A stretch of DNA of 64,000 nt from an uncultured Dehalococcoidia bacterium (GCA_958296245.1 OY282458.1:1696777-1760776); one strand, 5' to 3'. Shown: positions 25,514-34,974, numbered from the stretch's first letter. Notes: generated from the letters alone by a model not told the origin. Translations and numbers: made by a program.

Positions 25514-26002
25514 TCAGTTCTTGATCTGGAAGCAGACAGGCGGCGTGTCTGACCTGAGGTACAGCGGGTGCCTGGGCTGCCCCTTCCCGGTCAGCCCGAG
25601 GTGATACGTCTTGCCCAACCAACCCTCGCTCTCGAGCATTCCCATAACACGTTCTCCCCTGCCGAGATGCAACCCGTGATTCCCCCACGCGCAGACCACC
25701 CTATCCGCATCCCGCCCGCGCCTCACGACGTGGCCGTCATTCATCGGCCCTACCGGGTCCGAGGACTGCTTTAGGGATCCGGGGTCCGGAGAGCGCAGGG
25801 CGAACAGGTTGCACACCCACAGGACACCATATCCCCAGCCGCCGGCGAAGCCCTTGCACCTGGTGACCGTCGGGTCGGACATGGTCTCGTCTGCCGTGCT
25901 CGGGTTCAGCATCAGGAATAAGCAAGTCCCGCCCCTGTCGGACATATTCGCCTCTAGCCAGTAGCGGTAGCGGCGGTCACGTGAAAAAGACACGTTGTGC
26001 AT
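25514..26002 (-). CDS. DUF1643-family protein inside the SUF operon
   Basis: A 162-residue protein with the DUF1643 hallmarks LMLNPSTADETMSDPTVTRC and GYGVLWVCNLFALR, followed by PVGPMND. The biochemical function of the family is not established. It lies between sufB and sufC, where no extra gene is normally found, and reads in the same direction with 17 bases to sufC, so it is expressed with the operon. Its start is just after the stop of a possible 59-residue ORF. Confidence 0.88.
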   Translation of the reverse strand: MHNVSFSRDRRYRYWLEANMSDRGGTCLFLMLNPSTADETMSDPTVTRCKGFAGGWGYGVLWVCNLFALRSPDPGSLKQSSDPVGPMNDGHVVRRGRDADRVVCAWGNHGLHLGRGERVMGMLESEGWLGKTYHLGLTGKGQPRHPLYLRSDTPPVCFQIKN

Positions 26003-26003
26003 C

Positions 26004-26183
26004 TCAGACCCCTACTCCAACACCCTTCCTCCAGTCCAGCGGGTCTGGCCACCGTACGAACGCCACTGAGCGAGACAGCCTGCTATAGTCGGACGCCGAC
26101 AAGTCAGTCCGATAGGGCAAGGGGTGCGCCTCCAGACTCTTCCAGACGACGACCCCGGACTTGCTGACGTCGTAATCACTCAA
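26004..26183 (-). CDS. Possible small protein between sufB and the DUF1643 gene
   Basis: A 59-codon frame that starts at TTG (26183) and stops one base before the DUF1643 start. Its composition looks protein-like (balanced Ser, Asp, Tyr, Trp; VVVWKSLEAHPLPYRTD and FVRWPDPLDW) and unlike the Arg-rich shadows elsewhere. A GGAGGGGGAG tract lies about 10-14 bases upstream. The frame continues open into sufB, so the start is uncertain. No family recognised. It may instead be a decayed remnant. Confidence 0.35.
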   Translation of the reverse strand: MSDYDVSKSGVVVWKSLEAHPLPYRTDLSASDYSRLSRSVAFVRWPDPLDWRKGVGVGV

Positions 26184-26233
26184 TCCCGCACACTCCCCCT
26201 CCGACTCAGAACGACCCTGGAGCTCAACACCGC

Positions 26234-27691
26234 CTACCCCACCGCCCCCTCTAGGCTGACCCGCAGCAACTGCTGAGCCTCCATGGCGAACTCGAACGGC
26301 AGCTCCTGGAATATGTCCCGGCAGAAGCCGTTGATCACCATGTAGTGGGCCTCCTCGTCCGATATCCCGCGCTGCATGCAGTAGAAGAGCTTGTCGTCGC
26401 TCACCCTGGACGTGGAAGCCTCGTGCTCCATGCGCGCCGACGAGTTGCGCACCTCGATGTAGGGCACCGTGTGAGCGCCGCACTCGTCCCCCACCAGCAG
26501 AGAGTCGCACTGGGTGTAGTTGCTGGCGTTCTCCGCCGAGGGCATGATCTGCACCAGTCCCCGGTAGGTGTTGTTCCCCTTCCCCGCGGAAATGCCCTTG
26601 GCGACGATGGTGCTCTTCGTGTTTTTCCCTATGTGGATCATCTTCGTGCCCGTGTCGGCCTGCTGATGATTGTTGACCAAGGCGACCGAGTAGAACTCGC
26701 CCGTGGAATCGTCGCCCTGTAGGATCACGCTGGGGTACTTCCACGTGATCGCCGAGCCGGTCTCCACCTGCGTCCAGGAGATCTTGGACCCCCTGCCCGC
26801 CGCCTTGCCGCGCTTGGTCACGAAGTTATAGACGCCCCCATTACCCTCCTTGTCCCCGGGGTACCAGTTCTGAAGGGTGGAGTACTTGATCTGGGCGCCC
26901 TCCAGAGCCACCAACTCGACGACTGCGGCGTGAAGCTGGTGCGACTTGCGCATCGGCGCGGTGCAGCCCTCCAGGTAGCTGACGTACGAGCCTTCGTCGG
27001 CGACGATCAACGTCCGCTCGAACTGACCCGTCTCCTCGGCGTTGATCCGGAAGTAGGTCATCAACTCGATCGGACACCGCACGCCGGGCGGGACGTAGAC
27101 GAAGGAACCGTCGCTGAAGACCGCCGAGTTCAGGGCGGCATAGAAGTTATCCGTATAGGGCACCACCGAGCCGAGATACTTCTCTACCAAATCCGGGTGG
27201 TGCTGCACGGCCTCGCTGACCGAGCAGAAGACAACCCCGGAGTCCGCCAACATCTTCTGATAGGTCGTGGCGACGGAGACGCTGTCGAAGATGGCGTCCA
27301 CAGCCACGCCGGTCATCCTCTTCTGCTCCTCTATGGGGATGCCCAGCTTGTCGAACGCCTCGATCAGCTCCGGATCGACGTCGTCGAGGCTCTCGGGCGA
27401 GTCGCCCTTCTTCACCGGCGCCGCGTAGTAGTGCAGGTCCTGGTAGTCGATGGGCGGGAACTCCACCTTGGCCCAGCGCGGCTCCTTACCGCCCATCTTG
27501 AGCCAGCGGCGGTAGGCCTTGAGGCGAAACTCCAGCAGGAAATCAGGCTCGTCCTTCTTGGCCGAGATCATGCGGACTACCTGCTCGTCCAGCCCTTTGG
27601 GCGCGACCTCGGACTCGATGTCCGTCACGAAGCCGTACTTGTAGTCGGCCTCCAACTCCGATGTCCTGGAAATCACTTTCGGCGCTGCCAA
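26234..27691 (-). CDS. sufB: Fe-S cluster assembly protein SufB
   Basis: A 485-residue SufB, core scaffold of the SUF system. Recognised blocks are [38 protein letters not shown], the SCREW-like [16 protein letters not shown] and the C-terminal [24 protein letters not shown]. The open frame begins at 27757, but that ATG and the next one lie inside the promoter. TTG at 27691 has GGGGG six bases upstream and lies about 30 bases after the predicted transcription start. First gene of the SUF operon. Confidence 0.93.
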   Translation of the reverse strand: MAAPKVISRTSELEADYKYGFVTDIESEVAPKGLDEQVVRMISAKKDEPDFLLEFRLKAYRRWLKMGGKEPRWAKVEFPPIDYQDLHYYAAPVKKGDSPESLDDVDPELIEAFDKLGIPIEEQKRMTGVAVDAIFDSVSVATTYQKMLADSGVVFCSVSEAVQHHPDLVEKYLGSVVPYTDNFYAALNSAVFSDGSFVYVPPGVRCPIELMTYFRINAEETGQFERTLIVADEGSYVSYLEGCTAPMRKSHQLHAAVVELVALEGAQIKYSTLQNWYPGDKEGNGGVYNFVTKRGKAAGRGSKISWTQVETGSAITWKYPSVILQGDDSTGEFYSVALVNNHQQADTGTKMIHIGKNTKSTIVAKGISAGKGNNTYRGLVQIMPSAENASNYTQCDSLLVGDECGAHTVPYIEVRNSSARMEHEASTSRVSDDKLFYCMQRGISDEEAHYMVINGFCRDIFQELPFEFAMEAQQLLRVSLEGAVG

Positions 27692-27713
27692 CGGCGCCCC
27701 CTTTTCTTGAGCA

Positions 27714-27757
27714 ATATGGTCAGGAATTATTCTAACCATATCGGCCCCAGCCGTCAA
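27714..27757 (-). promoter_or_regulatory. SUF operon promoter with overlapping palindromic operator
   Basis: On the minus strand, -35 TTGACG (27752-27757) and -10 TAGAAT (27729-27734) are separated by exactly 17 bp. A near-perfect inverted repeat spans 27714-27741: ATATGGTTAG, 8 bp, CTGACCATAT, with nine of ten bases paired. It covers the -10 box and the start of transcription. The Rrf2-family regulator encoded in the operon is the likely ligand. Confidence 0.75.
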
Positions 27758-27773
27758 TGAATCGGATGCCCAC

Positions 27774-27899
27774 GTAACTGTTCAGACCCTGTGAGACCTG
27801 AAGGGGAAAGTCCGGAGAGGTCCTCCCCTCTGGCAGGGGTCCGGTATGCAGGCGAGACGCCTGCGCTCCCAGTTACCAAGGGGCGGGCGGGTGGGGATC
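27774..27899 (+). mobile_element. Family A MITE-like repeat, copy A3 (truncated)
   Basis: Starts with GTAACTGTTCAGACCCTGTG and continues with the left-end block AAGGGGAAAGTCCGGAGAGG, the CTCTGGCAGGGG hairpin arm and AGTTACCAAGGGGCGGGCGG. It also carries GCAGGCGAGACGCCTGC, a palindromic insert absent from other copies. The far end is missing. The retained end lies 17 bp upstream of the sufB -35 box. Confidence 0.7.
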
Positions 27900-27945
27900 C
27901 CCGCCCATCCTCTTCATCCACGTCCGACTGCCCCGACGGTGGGAT

Positions 27946-29274
27946 TCACTCCCGGTAGGTCGCCTCGTCGAGGATGCCTCTCATGAACGTCAGGTAGCCT
28001 TGCTTCGTCATTGGCGCCTTGTAGGCGGACTTGACGTCGTGGGCGCGCTTAGCTCCGTCGGATAGCAGGTCTATGACGGTCATCGCCATGGCCTTCGCCG
28101 CTGTCGTAACGGCCAAGTCGTAGTCGCCTATGAGATAGTCGGCTCCGTGGGCCAGCCCGGTAGAGGCCCTGACGTACGGGTGGATGACCGGCATCAGTTG
28201 CGAGACGTCCCCCATGTCGGTGGAGCCGGGGCGGTGCCCCAGATCGACGATCGCGCCGGCCCCCACCAGCGCAGAAGCATTGCCGCGGAACAGATCGAGC
28301 ATTGCCCCGTCGTTGCGTATCGGCAGGTAGCCGGGCAGCGTCTGAATGGTGACGCTCCCGCCGACGGCCAACGCGCCCGCCCGCAGCGCCCGGTCCACCT
28401 TGGAGGAGGCGGACGTTACCGCCTCGACGCTCCGGGCGCGCACGAATGTCTCCAACCGCACGTCCGCCGGCACCGAACTCACCGCCGCGCCGCCGCGCGT
28501 GATTATCGGGTGTATCCGCACCGAATCCTCGTCCCGGTACGTCTCCCGCTGCGCGTGGATCGCCGTCAGCGCGATCATGGACGCGTTCAGGGCGTTGACG
28601 CCCGCGTGAGGCGCCGCGCCGGCATGTGCCGCCACCCCCTCGAACTTGACCAGCTTGGCCACCATCCCATTGTTCGAACCGCTCACGGCAAATTTTGCCC
28701 CCTCAGGGGAGGACGTGGTATGAATCATCATGGCCATGTCCACGTCGTCGAGCGCCCCCAGCCTGATGAATTCAGGCTTGCCGGCCAGAAACTCCAGGAC
28801 GCCGTCACGCCGGAGCCCATCGCGGTACCCGATCTCGATATACTCCTCAGCCGGTACGACCAAAAGCGCGACCCGCCCCGACAGATCCGCCATGATCCCG
28901 GGCGCCATGAGACCCATGGCCACCGCCGCCAACGCGCCGATCTGGCAGTGGTGGCCGCAGGCGTGAGCCGCCCCGGTCGCAGGGTCGGCGTGAGGATGGC
29001 CAGGCACGATGAGCGAGTCGAGCTCCGCCATCACCGCGACTGTGGGACCCGGATTCCCGGAATCGAGAATGGCCTTCAGTCCGGTCACGGCGATGCCATC
29101 CTCGTACGGGATGGATAACCGCCTGAACGCATCGGCGACGCGCGCCGCCGTCTTCACCTCCCGGAACCCGGCCTCAGGCGCCTTCAGTATCTCCACCGAC
29201 AACGCCACGGCCTCGTGCGCGCGCCGATCTATCTCAGCCCTAACCGCACCCTTCAGTTCCTCCGGCGTCATCAT
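27946..29274 (-). CDS. M20-family amidohydrolase/peptidase (AbgB-like)
   Basis: A 442-residue metal-dependent amidohydrolase of the M20D group, which cleaves N-acyl or aminobenzoyl-glutamate-type amides. GAAHACGHHCQIGALA carries metal-binding residues, and VVPAEEYIEIGYRDG holds the Glu pair. The lid domain contains VKFEGVAAHAGAAPHAGVNAL, the family dimerisation block. ATG at 29274 is chosen, with GGAGGAG ten bases upstream; the longer frame runs into the divergent promoter. No signal peptide. Substrate unknown. Confidence 0.88.
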   Translation of the reverse strand: MMTPEELKGAVRAEIDRRAHEAVALSVEILKAPEAGFREVKTAARVADAFRRLSIPYEDGIAVTGLKAILDSGNPGPTVAVMAELDSLIVPGHPHADPATGAAHACGHHCQIGALAAVAMGLMAPGIMADLSGRVALLVVPAEEYIEIGYRDGLRRDGVLEFLAGKPEFIRLGALDDVDMAMMIHTTSSPEGAKFAVSGSNNGMVAKLVKFEGVAAHAGAAPHAGVNALNASMIALTAIHAQRETYRDEDSVRIHPIITRGGAAVSSVPADVRLETFVRARSVEAVTSASSKVDRALRAGALAVGGSVTIQTLPGYLPIRNDGAMLDLFRGNASALVGAGAIVDLGHRPGSTDMGDVSQLMPVIHPYVRASTGLAHGADYLIGDYDLAVTTAAKAMAMTVIDLLSDGAKRAHDVKSAYKAPMTKQGYLTFMRGILDEATYRE

Positions 29275-29378
29275 GCTTGCACCGCTCCTCCATAGAGCAT
29301 TCATCCGACGGGCAGATTCTAACAGAGCCTCGACCGCGTAATGGTATATAATCCCCGCGACCGCCCGGAGCAGCCGCA

Positions 29379-30530
29379 ATGAAGGTCGTCATCGCCCCGC
29401 AGGCGTTCAAAGGAAGCATCTCGGCCCTAGAGGTCGCCGCCGCCCTGGCGGAGGGCGTCAGACGGGCCGTCCCGGACGCGGAAATCGACCTGGTCCCAGT
29501 CGCCGACGGCGGCGACGGGACCCTGGAAACGCTGGTCGAGGCCACGGGCGGCGAGGTGCGCGCGGCGGCAGTCACAGGCCCCCTCGGCGATACGGTGGAG
29601 GCCGACTGGGGCGCCCTTGGCGACGGACGCACGGCCGTTATCGAGATGGCGCGCACGTCCGGGCTGGCCCTGACGCCGCCGGAAAAGCGGGACCCGCTGG
29701 CAGCCACCACGTACGGCCTGGGCGAGGTCATCGGGCGTGCGCTCGACGCCGGATTCCGGAGCTTCATAGTAGGCATCGGAGGCAGCGCAACCAACGACGC
29801 CGGGGCCGGCATGGCCCAGGCCCTCGGCGTTCAACTGCTCGACGCACGGGAGAGAGACCTGCCCACCGGAGGCGCGGCCTTGGCGCGCTTGGAGCGCATC
29901 GACGTGTCCGGCCTTGACCCAAGGGCGCGGGAGTCGACCTTCTCGGTCGCCTGCGACGTCAACAACCCACTGACCGGGCCGGAGGGCGCGTCTGCGGTCT
30001 ACGGCCCGCAGAAGGGAGCGACCCCCGAGATGGTCGCGCAGCTCGACGCCGCGCTCTCCCACTTCGCCGAGGTGGTGCGCCGAGACCTCGGCAAGAGCAT
30101 CAGCCAGATAGCCGGCGCAGGCGCCGCAGGAGGCCTTGGAGGGGGCATGGTCGCCTTCCTGGACGGCGGCCTAAGGGCGGGAGTGGATATAGTGCTGGAC
30201 GCGGTCGACCTGCGCTCGCACCTGGAGGGCGCCGATCTGATCATCACGGGAGAGGGTCAGCTCGACTACCAGACCGTCTACAACAAAGCGCCGATCGGGG
30301 TCGCCAGACTCGCCAAGGCGCGGCGCATCCCGGTAATAGCCATCTCCGGCTCATTGGGAACAGGCTTCGCGGACGTCCACGAACACGGCATCGACGCCGC
30401 GCTGGCCATAACGCCAGCCCCCATCACCCTCGAAGAGTCCTCAAGGCAGGCCCGCGAGCTTGCGGCCTCCGCAGCCGAGCAGGCCATGCGGCTGATGTCG
30501 GTCGGTTCCCGGATATTCTCAACCCGCTGA
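29379..30530 (+). CDS. Glycerate kinase (GarK/GlxK type)
   Basis: A 383-residue type I glycerate kinase, which makes 2- or 3-phosphoglycerate from glycerate. Diagnostic blocks are the start MKVVIAPQAFKGSISALEVA, PVADGGDGTLETL, VGIGGSATNDAGAGMAQALG and ITGEGQLDYQTVYNKAP. Length is typical. A TATAAT box lies at 29347-29352. It is divergent from the M20 gene. It may feed products of sugar-acid or keto-acid breakdown into glycolysis. Confidence 0.92.
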   Translation: MKVVIAPQAFKGSISALEVAAALAEGVRRAVPDAEIDLVPVADGGDGTLETLVEATGGEVRAAAVTGPLGDTVEADWGALGDGRTAVIEMARTSGLALTPPEKRDPLAATTYGLGEVIGRALDAGFRSFIVGIGGSATNDAGAGMAQALGVQLLDARERDLPTGGAALARLERIDVSGLDPRARESTFSVACDVNNPLTGPEGASAVYGPQKGATPEMVAQLDAALSHFAEVVRRDLGKSISQIAGAGAAGGLGGGMVAFLDGGLRAGVDIVLDAVDLRSHLEGADLIITGEGQLDYQTVYNKAPIGVARLAKARRIPVIAISGSLGTGFADVHEHGIDAALAITPAPITLEESSRQARELAASAAEQAMRLMSVGSRIFSTR

Positions 30531-30593
30531 TAGGCGGGATCCGAAGTCGGACCCGCTCTTGAAGGCAATCCGTACTCCCGAAACGTCCACGGC

Positions 30594-30690
30594 TGAGAAT
30601 ACGGGACATGCATGGGGGGGCTCCGCCCCATGCCGGAAGTCCGAGGGCCTCCCGCAGATACAATCCCCTACCCTCCTGACAGAAAGGGCT
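30594..30690 (+). repeat. Family B hairpin repeat, copy B5
   Basis: Plus-oriented copy with GGGACATGCATGGGG, the ATGCCGGAAGTCCGAGGGCC tract (matching the GCCGGGAGTCTGAGGG consensus), CAGATACAAT and a CCCTCCTGACAGAAAGGG stem. It lies 64 bp beyond the glycerate kinase gene, between convergent gene ends. Confidence 0.65.
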
Positions 30691-30752
30691 TTACCCGCAC
30701 CCCCGGCAATCAAGACCGCTGGGAAGCAGGGCTGCGCCAGTGAACCGGCTCC

Positions 30753-31613
30753 TCAGAGATCGAGCGCCCATACCTCCTCGGAGAAGACGACCTCGCCGTC
30801 GTAGATACGGCGAATGTCCGCGATGCCCTTCCCCATAGCCCCGCTGCCCGACAGGCGCGGCCCGACGTGGACCAGGACGAGCTTCCCCACTCCCGCCTCC
30901 TGCGCCATCCGGGCGGCCCCGGTGGTGCCGCACTGCCTGGGCGCTTCGCCGTTGCGCTCCATCACCTCCTGATCGTCCCAACACATGCACAACATGACGT
31001 CGGCCCCGGCGGCCAGTTCGACTACCGACCGGCACGGCTCCGTGTCGCCGGTGAACACGATGCCGCCCTCCGGGCTGTCGAGCCGGTAGGCAAGCGAGTC
31101 GAGATATGGTTGAACGTGCTCGGCCCTGGCTCCGGTCATCTCCCAGTCGGAGCCGGAGTAGACCCTGCCCGGAGCAACGTCCTGCGCCAAGACGTCGGGA
31201 GGCTTACGCGGCAGCACGCCCCCGCGGTTGACGAACACCTGCTGGCTGACCGGATGGTTCACGCGGGCCTTCCAGTCGTGGGCAAACACGCCGTCGTCGC
31301 CAATGATCCCCTCCGTGAGCTTCTCAGTGGGACTGGGGCCGAAGACCCGCAGTCGGTTCTCCTTGCCGATGCTCTGGTCCCAGCGGGTCAACAGAAAGCA
31401 GGGATAGTCCACGTCATGGTCGAAGTGATGATGCGTAAAGAAGAGATAGTCGATCTCGGTTGGCCAAAGGCCGGCCTTGACCAGCTTATGAGTGGCGGCG
31501 GGGCCGCAGTCCACCATGATCCGCTCACCGCACACCTCGACGACGTAGGAAGAACCGAACCTCGTCGGCGTGGGTGTCGGCGTGCCTGCCCCGAGAACGT
31601 GTACGCGGGCCAT
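30753..31613 (-). CDS. Metallo-beta-lactamase-fold hydrolase (RNase Z-like)
   Basis: A 286-residue MBL-fold protein. The metal motif HHHFDHD lies at residues 61-67, and IVFTGDTEPC and LVHVG provide later ligands. The order resembles the RNase Z/arylsulfatase-like branch, but there is no RNase Z exosite, so the reaction is unknown. ATG at 31613 has GGAGG seven bases upstream; the longer open frame is not supported. Convergent with the glycerate kinase gene across a family B repeat. Confidence 0.85.
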   Translation of the reverse strand: MARVHVLGAGTPTPTPTRFGSSYVVEVCGERIMVDCGPAATHKLVKAGLWPTEIDYLFFTHHHFDHDVDYPCFLLTRWDQSIGKENRLRVFGPSPTEKLTEGIIGDDGVFAHDWKARVNHPVSQQVFVNRGGVLPRKPPDVLAQDVAPGRVYSGSDWEMTGARAEHVQPYLDSLAYRLDSPEGGIVFTGDTEPCRSVVELAAGADVMLCMCWDDQEVMERNGEAPRQCGTTGAARMAQEAGVGKLVLVHVGPRLSGSGAMGKGIADIRRIYDGEVVFSEEVWALDL

Positions 31614-31767
31614 GCCATAACCTCCACGGAAGCCCGTCGCGCGGGCAGCGTTCGGAAAGTCTAGCAGCCCAACGAAGCGGCGGCCAGAACGCACGCCCGG
31701 AATGGTGCGAATCCATGCGTCATAGAATAGAATCCCGGAGAATCAGGCCCGGGGGAGGAGACTTGCC

Positions 31768-32700
31768 ATGACCAAGATGCGAGTGCTGGTCACAGGCGGA
31801 GCAGGATACGTCGCCAGCCAGATGCTCCCGGCGTTTCGTGAGCGGTACGACCTCGTGCTGGTCGACGTTACCGACACCGACCGGGACGGCAACGAGGTCG
31901 ATGGCGTCGTCAAGGCCGACCTCATCGACCCGGACAGGTCCAGGTACGAGTCGCTTTTCGAAAACGTCGATGCCGTCGTCCATCTCGGCTATCGCCAACG
32001 CTCCGGCGAGGCCATAGACCACTTCTTCCACGAGAAGCAGAACGTCGAAATGGCCTACAACGTCCTGCGGACCGCTTACGACTCCGGCGTCAGGCGCGTT
32101 GCAATGGCAAGCTCCAATCACGCCGCCGACTGGTACGAACACGCCCTGATCCACCGCCGAAAGATGGAGATGCTAGATCCATACGCGCTCCCGCTGTCCG
32201 ACAACTTCTACGGATGGTCCAAGGCCGCCTACGAGCACATGGGGTTCCTGTTCGCCTGCGGCTTCCCAAGCTCCCAGGACCTGGCGGGCCGAGAGCATCA
32301 CACCTCGGGGTTGAGGCCCGGAAGGCGCATGGGGGTTGTCATGGTCAGGATAGGCGCGCCGAGGGAGCTGGCGCTCGGCAGCTACGAGGGCGCGCCGGCC
32401 AACTTCAAGAGGGACCTGGGAGCCTACGTCAGCCCCAGGGACATAACCCAACTATTCGCCAAGGCCATCGAGACCCCCAACATCGACAACGAGCACGGCA
32501 TCCCGTGGCAGGTGGTCTACGGAATCAGCAACAATACGCGCGCGTTCTGGTCCCTGGTCAACGCCCGCAGGGTGTTGGGCTACGAGCCGGAGGACGACGC
32601 GGAGATCAAGTTCGCCGAGGACGTCGCAAGGTTCAAGCAGAGCGCGGGAGGGGCCATAGCCTCGGGCCGGGTCGGCCTGCCCCCCGGGACGGGTCTATAG
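31768..32700 (+). CDS. NAD-dependent epimerase/dehydratase family protein
   Basis: A 310-residue extended short-chain dehydrogenase. The cofactor motif is TGGAGYVAS (residues 9-17), the active-site Ser is in MASSNHAADWY, and the YxxxK pair is in FYGWSKAAYEHMG. The protein most resembles sugar-nucleotide or uronate dehydrogenases of the family. GGGGGAGGAG lies just upstream of the ATG. It stands alone, convergent with the first of three paralogous putative glycoside hydrolases; a role in sugar-acid use is plausible. Confidence 0.87.
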   Translation: MTKMRVLVTGGAGYVASQMLPAFRERYDLVLVDVTDTDRDGNEVDGVVKADLIDPDRSRYESLFENVDAVVHLGYRQRSGEAIDHFFHEKQNVEMAYNVLRTAYDSGVRRVAMASSNHAADWYEHALIHRRKMEMLDPYALPLSDNFYGWSKAAYEHMGFLFACGFPSSQDLAGREHHTSGLRPGRRMGVVMVRIGAPRELALGSYEGAPANFKRDLGAYVSPRDITQLFAKAIETPNIDNEHGIPWQVVYGISNNTRAFWSLVNARRVLGYEPEDDAEIKFAEDVARFKQSAGGAIASGRVGLPPGTGL

Positions 32701-32720
32701 CCAAAGATTCGCCGCGCTGC

Positions 32721-34502
32721 CTACCCCGGCGTCTCGTAGGACAGGTCCCACTCGCCGAGGCGGCGCAGCGTCATGCGCGGCGCCTCCAGCGGCGGCGCGC
32801 CGGCCGCCTCCCACTCCGCTATCTCGTCCGCGTGGCCCAACCGCCTCATCGCGTTCCAAGAGTCGGTGTAGTTCGCTCGCTGCTGCGAAGCTGAGTCCCA
32901 GAAGAATAGGTTCTTCACGCCGTAGGCGTACAGCCGAGAGGCCCGTCGCCGGTACTCCTCCGGGCTCATCTGGCGGGGCATGATGTTCGGCGCCAACTTC
33001 ACCTGAGTGCCCTTCGTGATGGATACGAAGAAGTCCAAGGCGCTCGGGTCCGTCCACGATGGGTTCATGCTGTCCAGGTTCGGCCCTGAAGAGTAGGGAA
33101 TGATGGTGTCGACCAGCCCTTCAGAGACCCAGGCGCGCAGGTCCATCGCGACCGATAGGTTCTCCTGCTCGGTGCTCATCACGATGGCGGACACCTCTAC
33201 CGGCCGGCCTCGACGGCGGCCCGCGTCGTCCATGGCCTCGCGCACCTCGCGCATGAATTGCGTCAGCACACGCGCACGGTAGCTGAGCCATCGAGGGTCT
33301 CTTTCGTCCAGCCGACGGGGGTCTTCGCCGTACTCTGCCTTGAAGCCGTCCACCACGGGCGGCTCGTACTCCACGAGCGGAGGCCGCCGGTTGTACAGCA
33401 AGCATATGCCGTCCACGTCGTAGCCCGCCATCTCGCTGAGCAGAGATACCACGAACCTCCTCACCTCCGGGTAGGCATACGAGACGCGGGGCGTGGGCCT
33501 CCCGCCGCGGTCCATCCCGCGCAACTCCGGGTGGTACAGGTAGAAGTTGCCGCGCTCGCTATCCCGGTCCAGCGGAGGCGGGAAGTGAAACCCCGCCAGT
33601 CTGTAGCTTGCGTGTATCTCGATGCCGATCTCGTGCGCGTGCTCCACCGCCACCTGCAGGGGGTCCAACCCCTGGTCACGGAAGGAGCGCCAGACCTCCG
33701 AGAACATGCGGTCGCCCTGCCGCTCGAAGTCCTCGACGCCGTCATGCGTTGGGAGCCGGCCAATGCGGGTCAGGTACGTCAGCGAGTCCCCGGCCCCCGT
33801 CTCCCAGTACAACCGCGAGAAGTCGGTGCCGCGGTACGGCTCCACCTGCCGCCTGATGCCGTCAGCCGTCGTGATCCGATAGCTGTACAATGGCCCGTGC
33901 GCGTCGTTATGAGCGAACAGCCTCCGGGTCCCGCTCCCCGCCCCATCGGCCTTCAGGAAGGCCGCTTCGTCGTCCGAAAGCGGGGTCAGCTTGACGTACG
34001 CGACGCGGGCGCCGTGAGTCCTCAACGATCCGGGACCGTCTCCCCCCGAGACCCGCCAGTACTGTTGCGCGAAGCTGATCCGCTGCCCCGTGAGGTCGGC
34101 AACCTTCCAGAACATCTCGTGGATGCCGGGGTCGGCAACCTCCTTCATCTTGCCCTCTTCCTCGCCCTGCTCGTAGCCCAAGGACCGCAGAATGAGCGCC
34201 GACGAGGTGCTCTCCTCCGAGAGCCTGACGAGCACCTGGGTATCCTCCACCTGATCCCCGTACACGCCGATGGTTATAGCGTGCCAACCGTCCGCGTTGA
34301 GCGGGTAAGTCACCTCGGGAGCCGCCGTCTCCGGCCCCGCGATCAGCATCACGCCCTCGAAGTTAGGCGTCTCATAGCCGACCTTTCTCCAACGCCTCCA
34401 CACCGGACGGTCCGACAACGCCGCGCCGGGCTCGCACCGGTCGAGGTCGGACAAGTACACCGGCTCCCCCGCAAAACCCCTGTCGCCGATCATGTCAACC
34501 AC
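32721..34502 (-). CDS. Putative glycoside-hydrolase-like protein, paralogue 1 of 3
   Basis: A 593-residue protein. The N-terminal ~190 residues look like a beta-sandwich (VYLSDLDRCEPGAAL, GWHAITIGVYG). The rest looks like a TIM barrel similar in style to GHL10/DUF187-type hydrolases: DFSRLYWETGAGD, HEIGIEIHASYRLAGF and MAGYDVDGICLLYNRRPPLVEYEPP. No signal peptide. Two paralogues lie at 36.0-37.8 and 37.8-39.6 kb, with the shared block FAHNDxHGP. Catalytic acids cannot be assigned safely. GTG at 34502 and ATG at 34493 are both possible starts. Function unknown; a cytoplasmic glycosidase is the best guess. Confidence 0.72.
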   Translation of the reverse strand: MVDMIGDRGFAGEPVYLSDLDRCEPGAALSDRPVWRRWRKVGYETPNFEGVMLIAGPETAAPEVTYPLNADGWHAITIGVYGDQVEDTQVLVRLSEESTSSALILRSLGYEQGEEEGKMKEVADPGIHEMFWKVADLTGQRISFAQQYWRVSGGDGPGSLRTHGARVAYVKLTPLSDDEAAFLKADGAGSGTRRLFAHNDAHGPLYSYRITTADGIRRQVEPYRGTDFSRLYWETGAGDSLTYLTRIGRLPTHDGVEDFERQGDRMFSEVWRSFRDQGLDPLQVAVEHAHEIGIEIHASYRLAGFHFPPPLDRDSERGNFYLYHPELRGMDRGGRPTPRVSYAYPEVRRFVVSLLSEMAGYDVDGICLLYNRRPPLVEYEPPVVDGFKAEYGEDPRRLDERDPRWLSYRARVLTQFMREVREAMDDAGRRRGRPVEVSAIVMSTEQENLSVAMDLRAWVSEGLVDTIIPYSSGPNLDSMNPSWTDPSALDFFVSITKGTQVKLAPNIMPRQMSPEEYRRRASRLYAYGVKNLFFWDSASQQRANYTDSWNAMRRLGHADEIAEWEAAGAPPLEAPRMTLRRLGEWDLSYETPG

Positions 34503-34974
34503 GGGACACCCCCTAGCACGTCGTCAATGCCAACCACGCGATGACCACCGCCTACAACACCGAAGCCCGACCTGCCCCCTAGCGAACGATAACATCGCCT
34601 CGACGGCATAGCGCGGTTCGTACTTACGGATACGGTAATCATAATTTTGCTTACCTTAATCCGTTCATGCTGGTTAAGCAATAGCGGCGAAAGTTCCCAA
34701 ATCTCCCACCCTTAACGATAACGATGTAGGTCTTCGTCGGCCCGTAAATAAGGCGCTAGGGCGAGATTGGCAATGAGGAATAGATTTCAGAATATACAAC
34801 AATGCCCATTTTGTACTTTGGAGAGATGAATTGCTAAGTCAGCACCTGGAAGGCACTATCGCAAGGAATTGACCTTGGTTGAGCTGGTCAAATGGAAGGC
34901 AAGCGACTGAAGTACGTGGACTTGATAGTGTAAGGAGCACAAAGGAAATGCCCTATGTCGAACCGTCAACCCGA
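34503..34974. other. AT-richer intergenic region
   Basis: About 470 bases with clearly lower GC than the flanks. Apart from a possible transposase relic (34826-34910), no gene, tRNA or repeat of families A or B is seen. The base composition suggests imported or decaying DNA. Confidence 0.5.
34826..34910 (+). pseudogene. Possible IS1595-type transposase N-terminal relic
   Basis: After an ATG at 34826 and a one-base shift, the frame from 34830 reads IAKSAPGRHYRKELTLVELV and a few more residues before TGA. The order PG-x-H-x-RK-x-x-(S/T)-L-x-E resembles the first residues of IS1595-group transposases from memory. The match is short and frameshifted, so this is only a suggestion. It lies in the AT-richer gap between the paralogue cluster and the microprotein gene. 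Confidence 0.3.
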
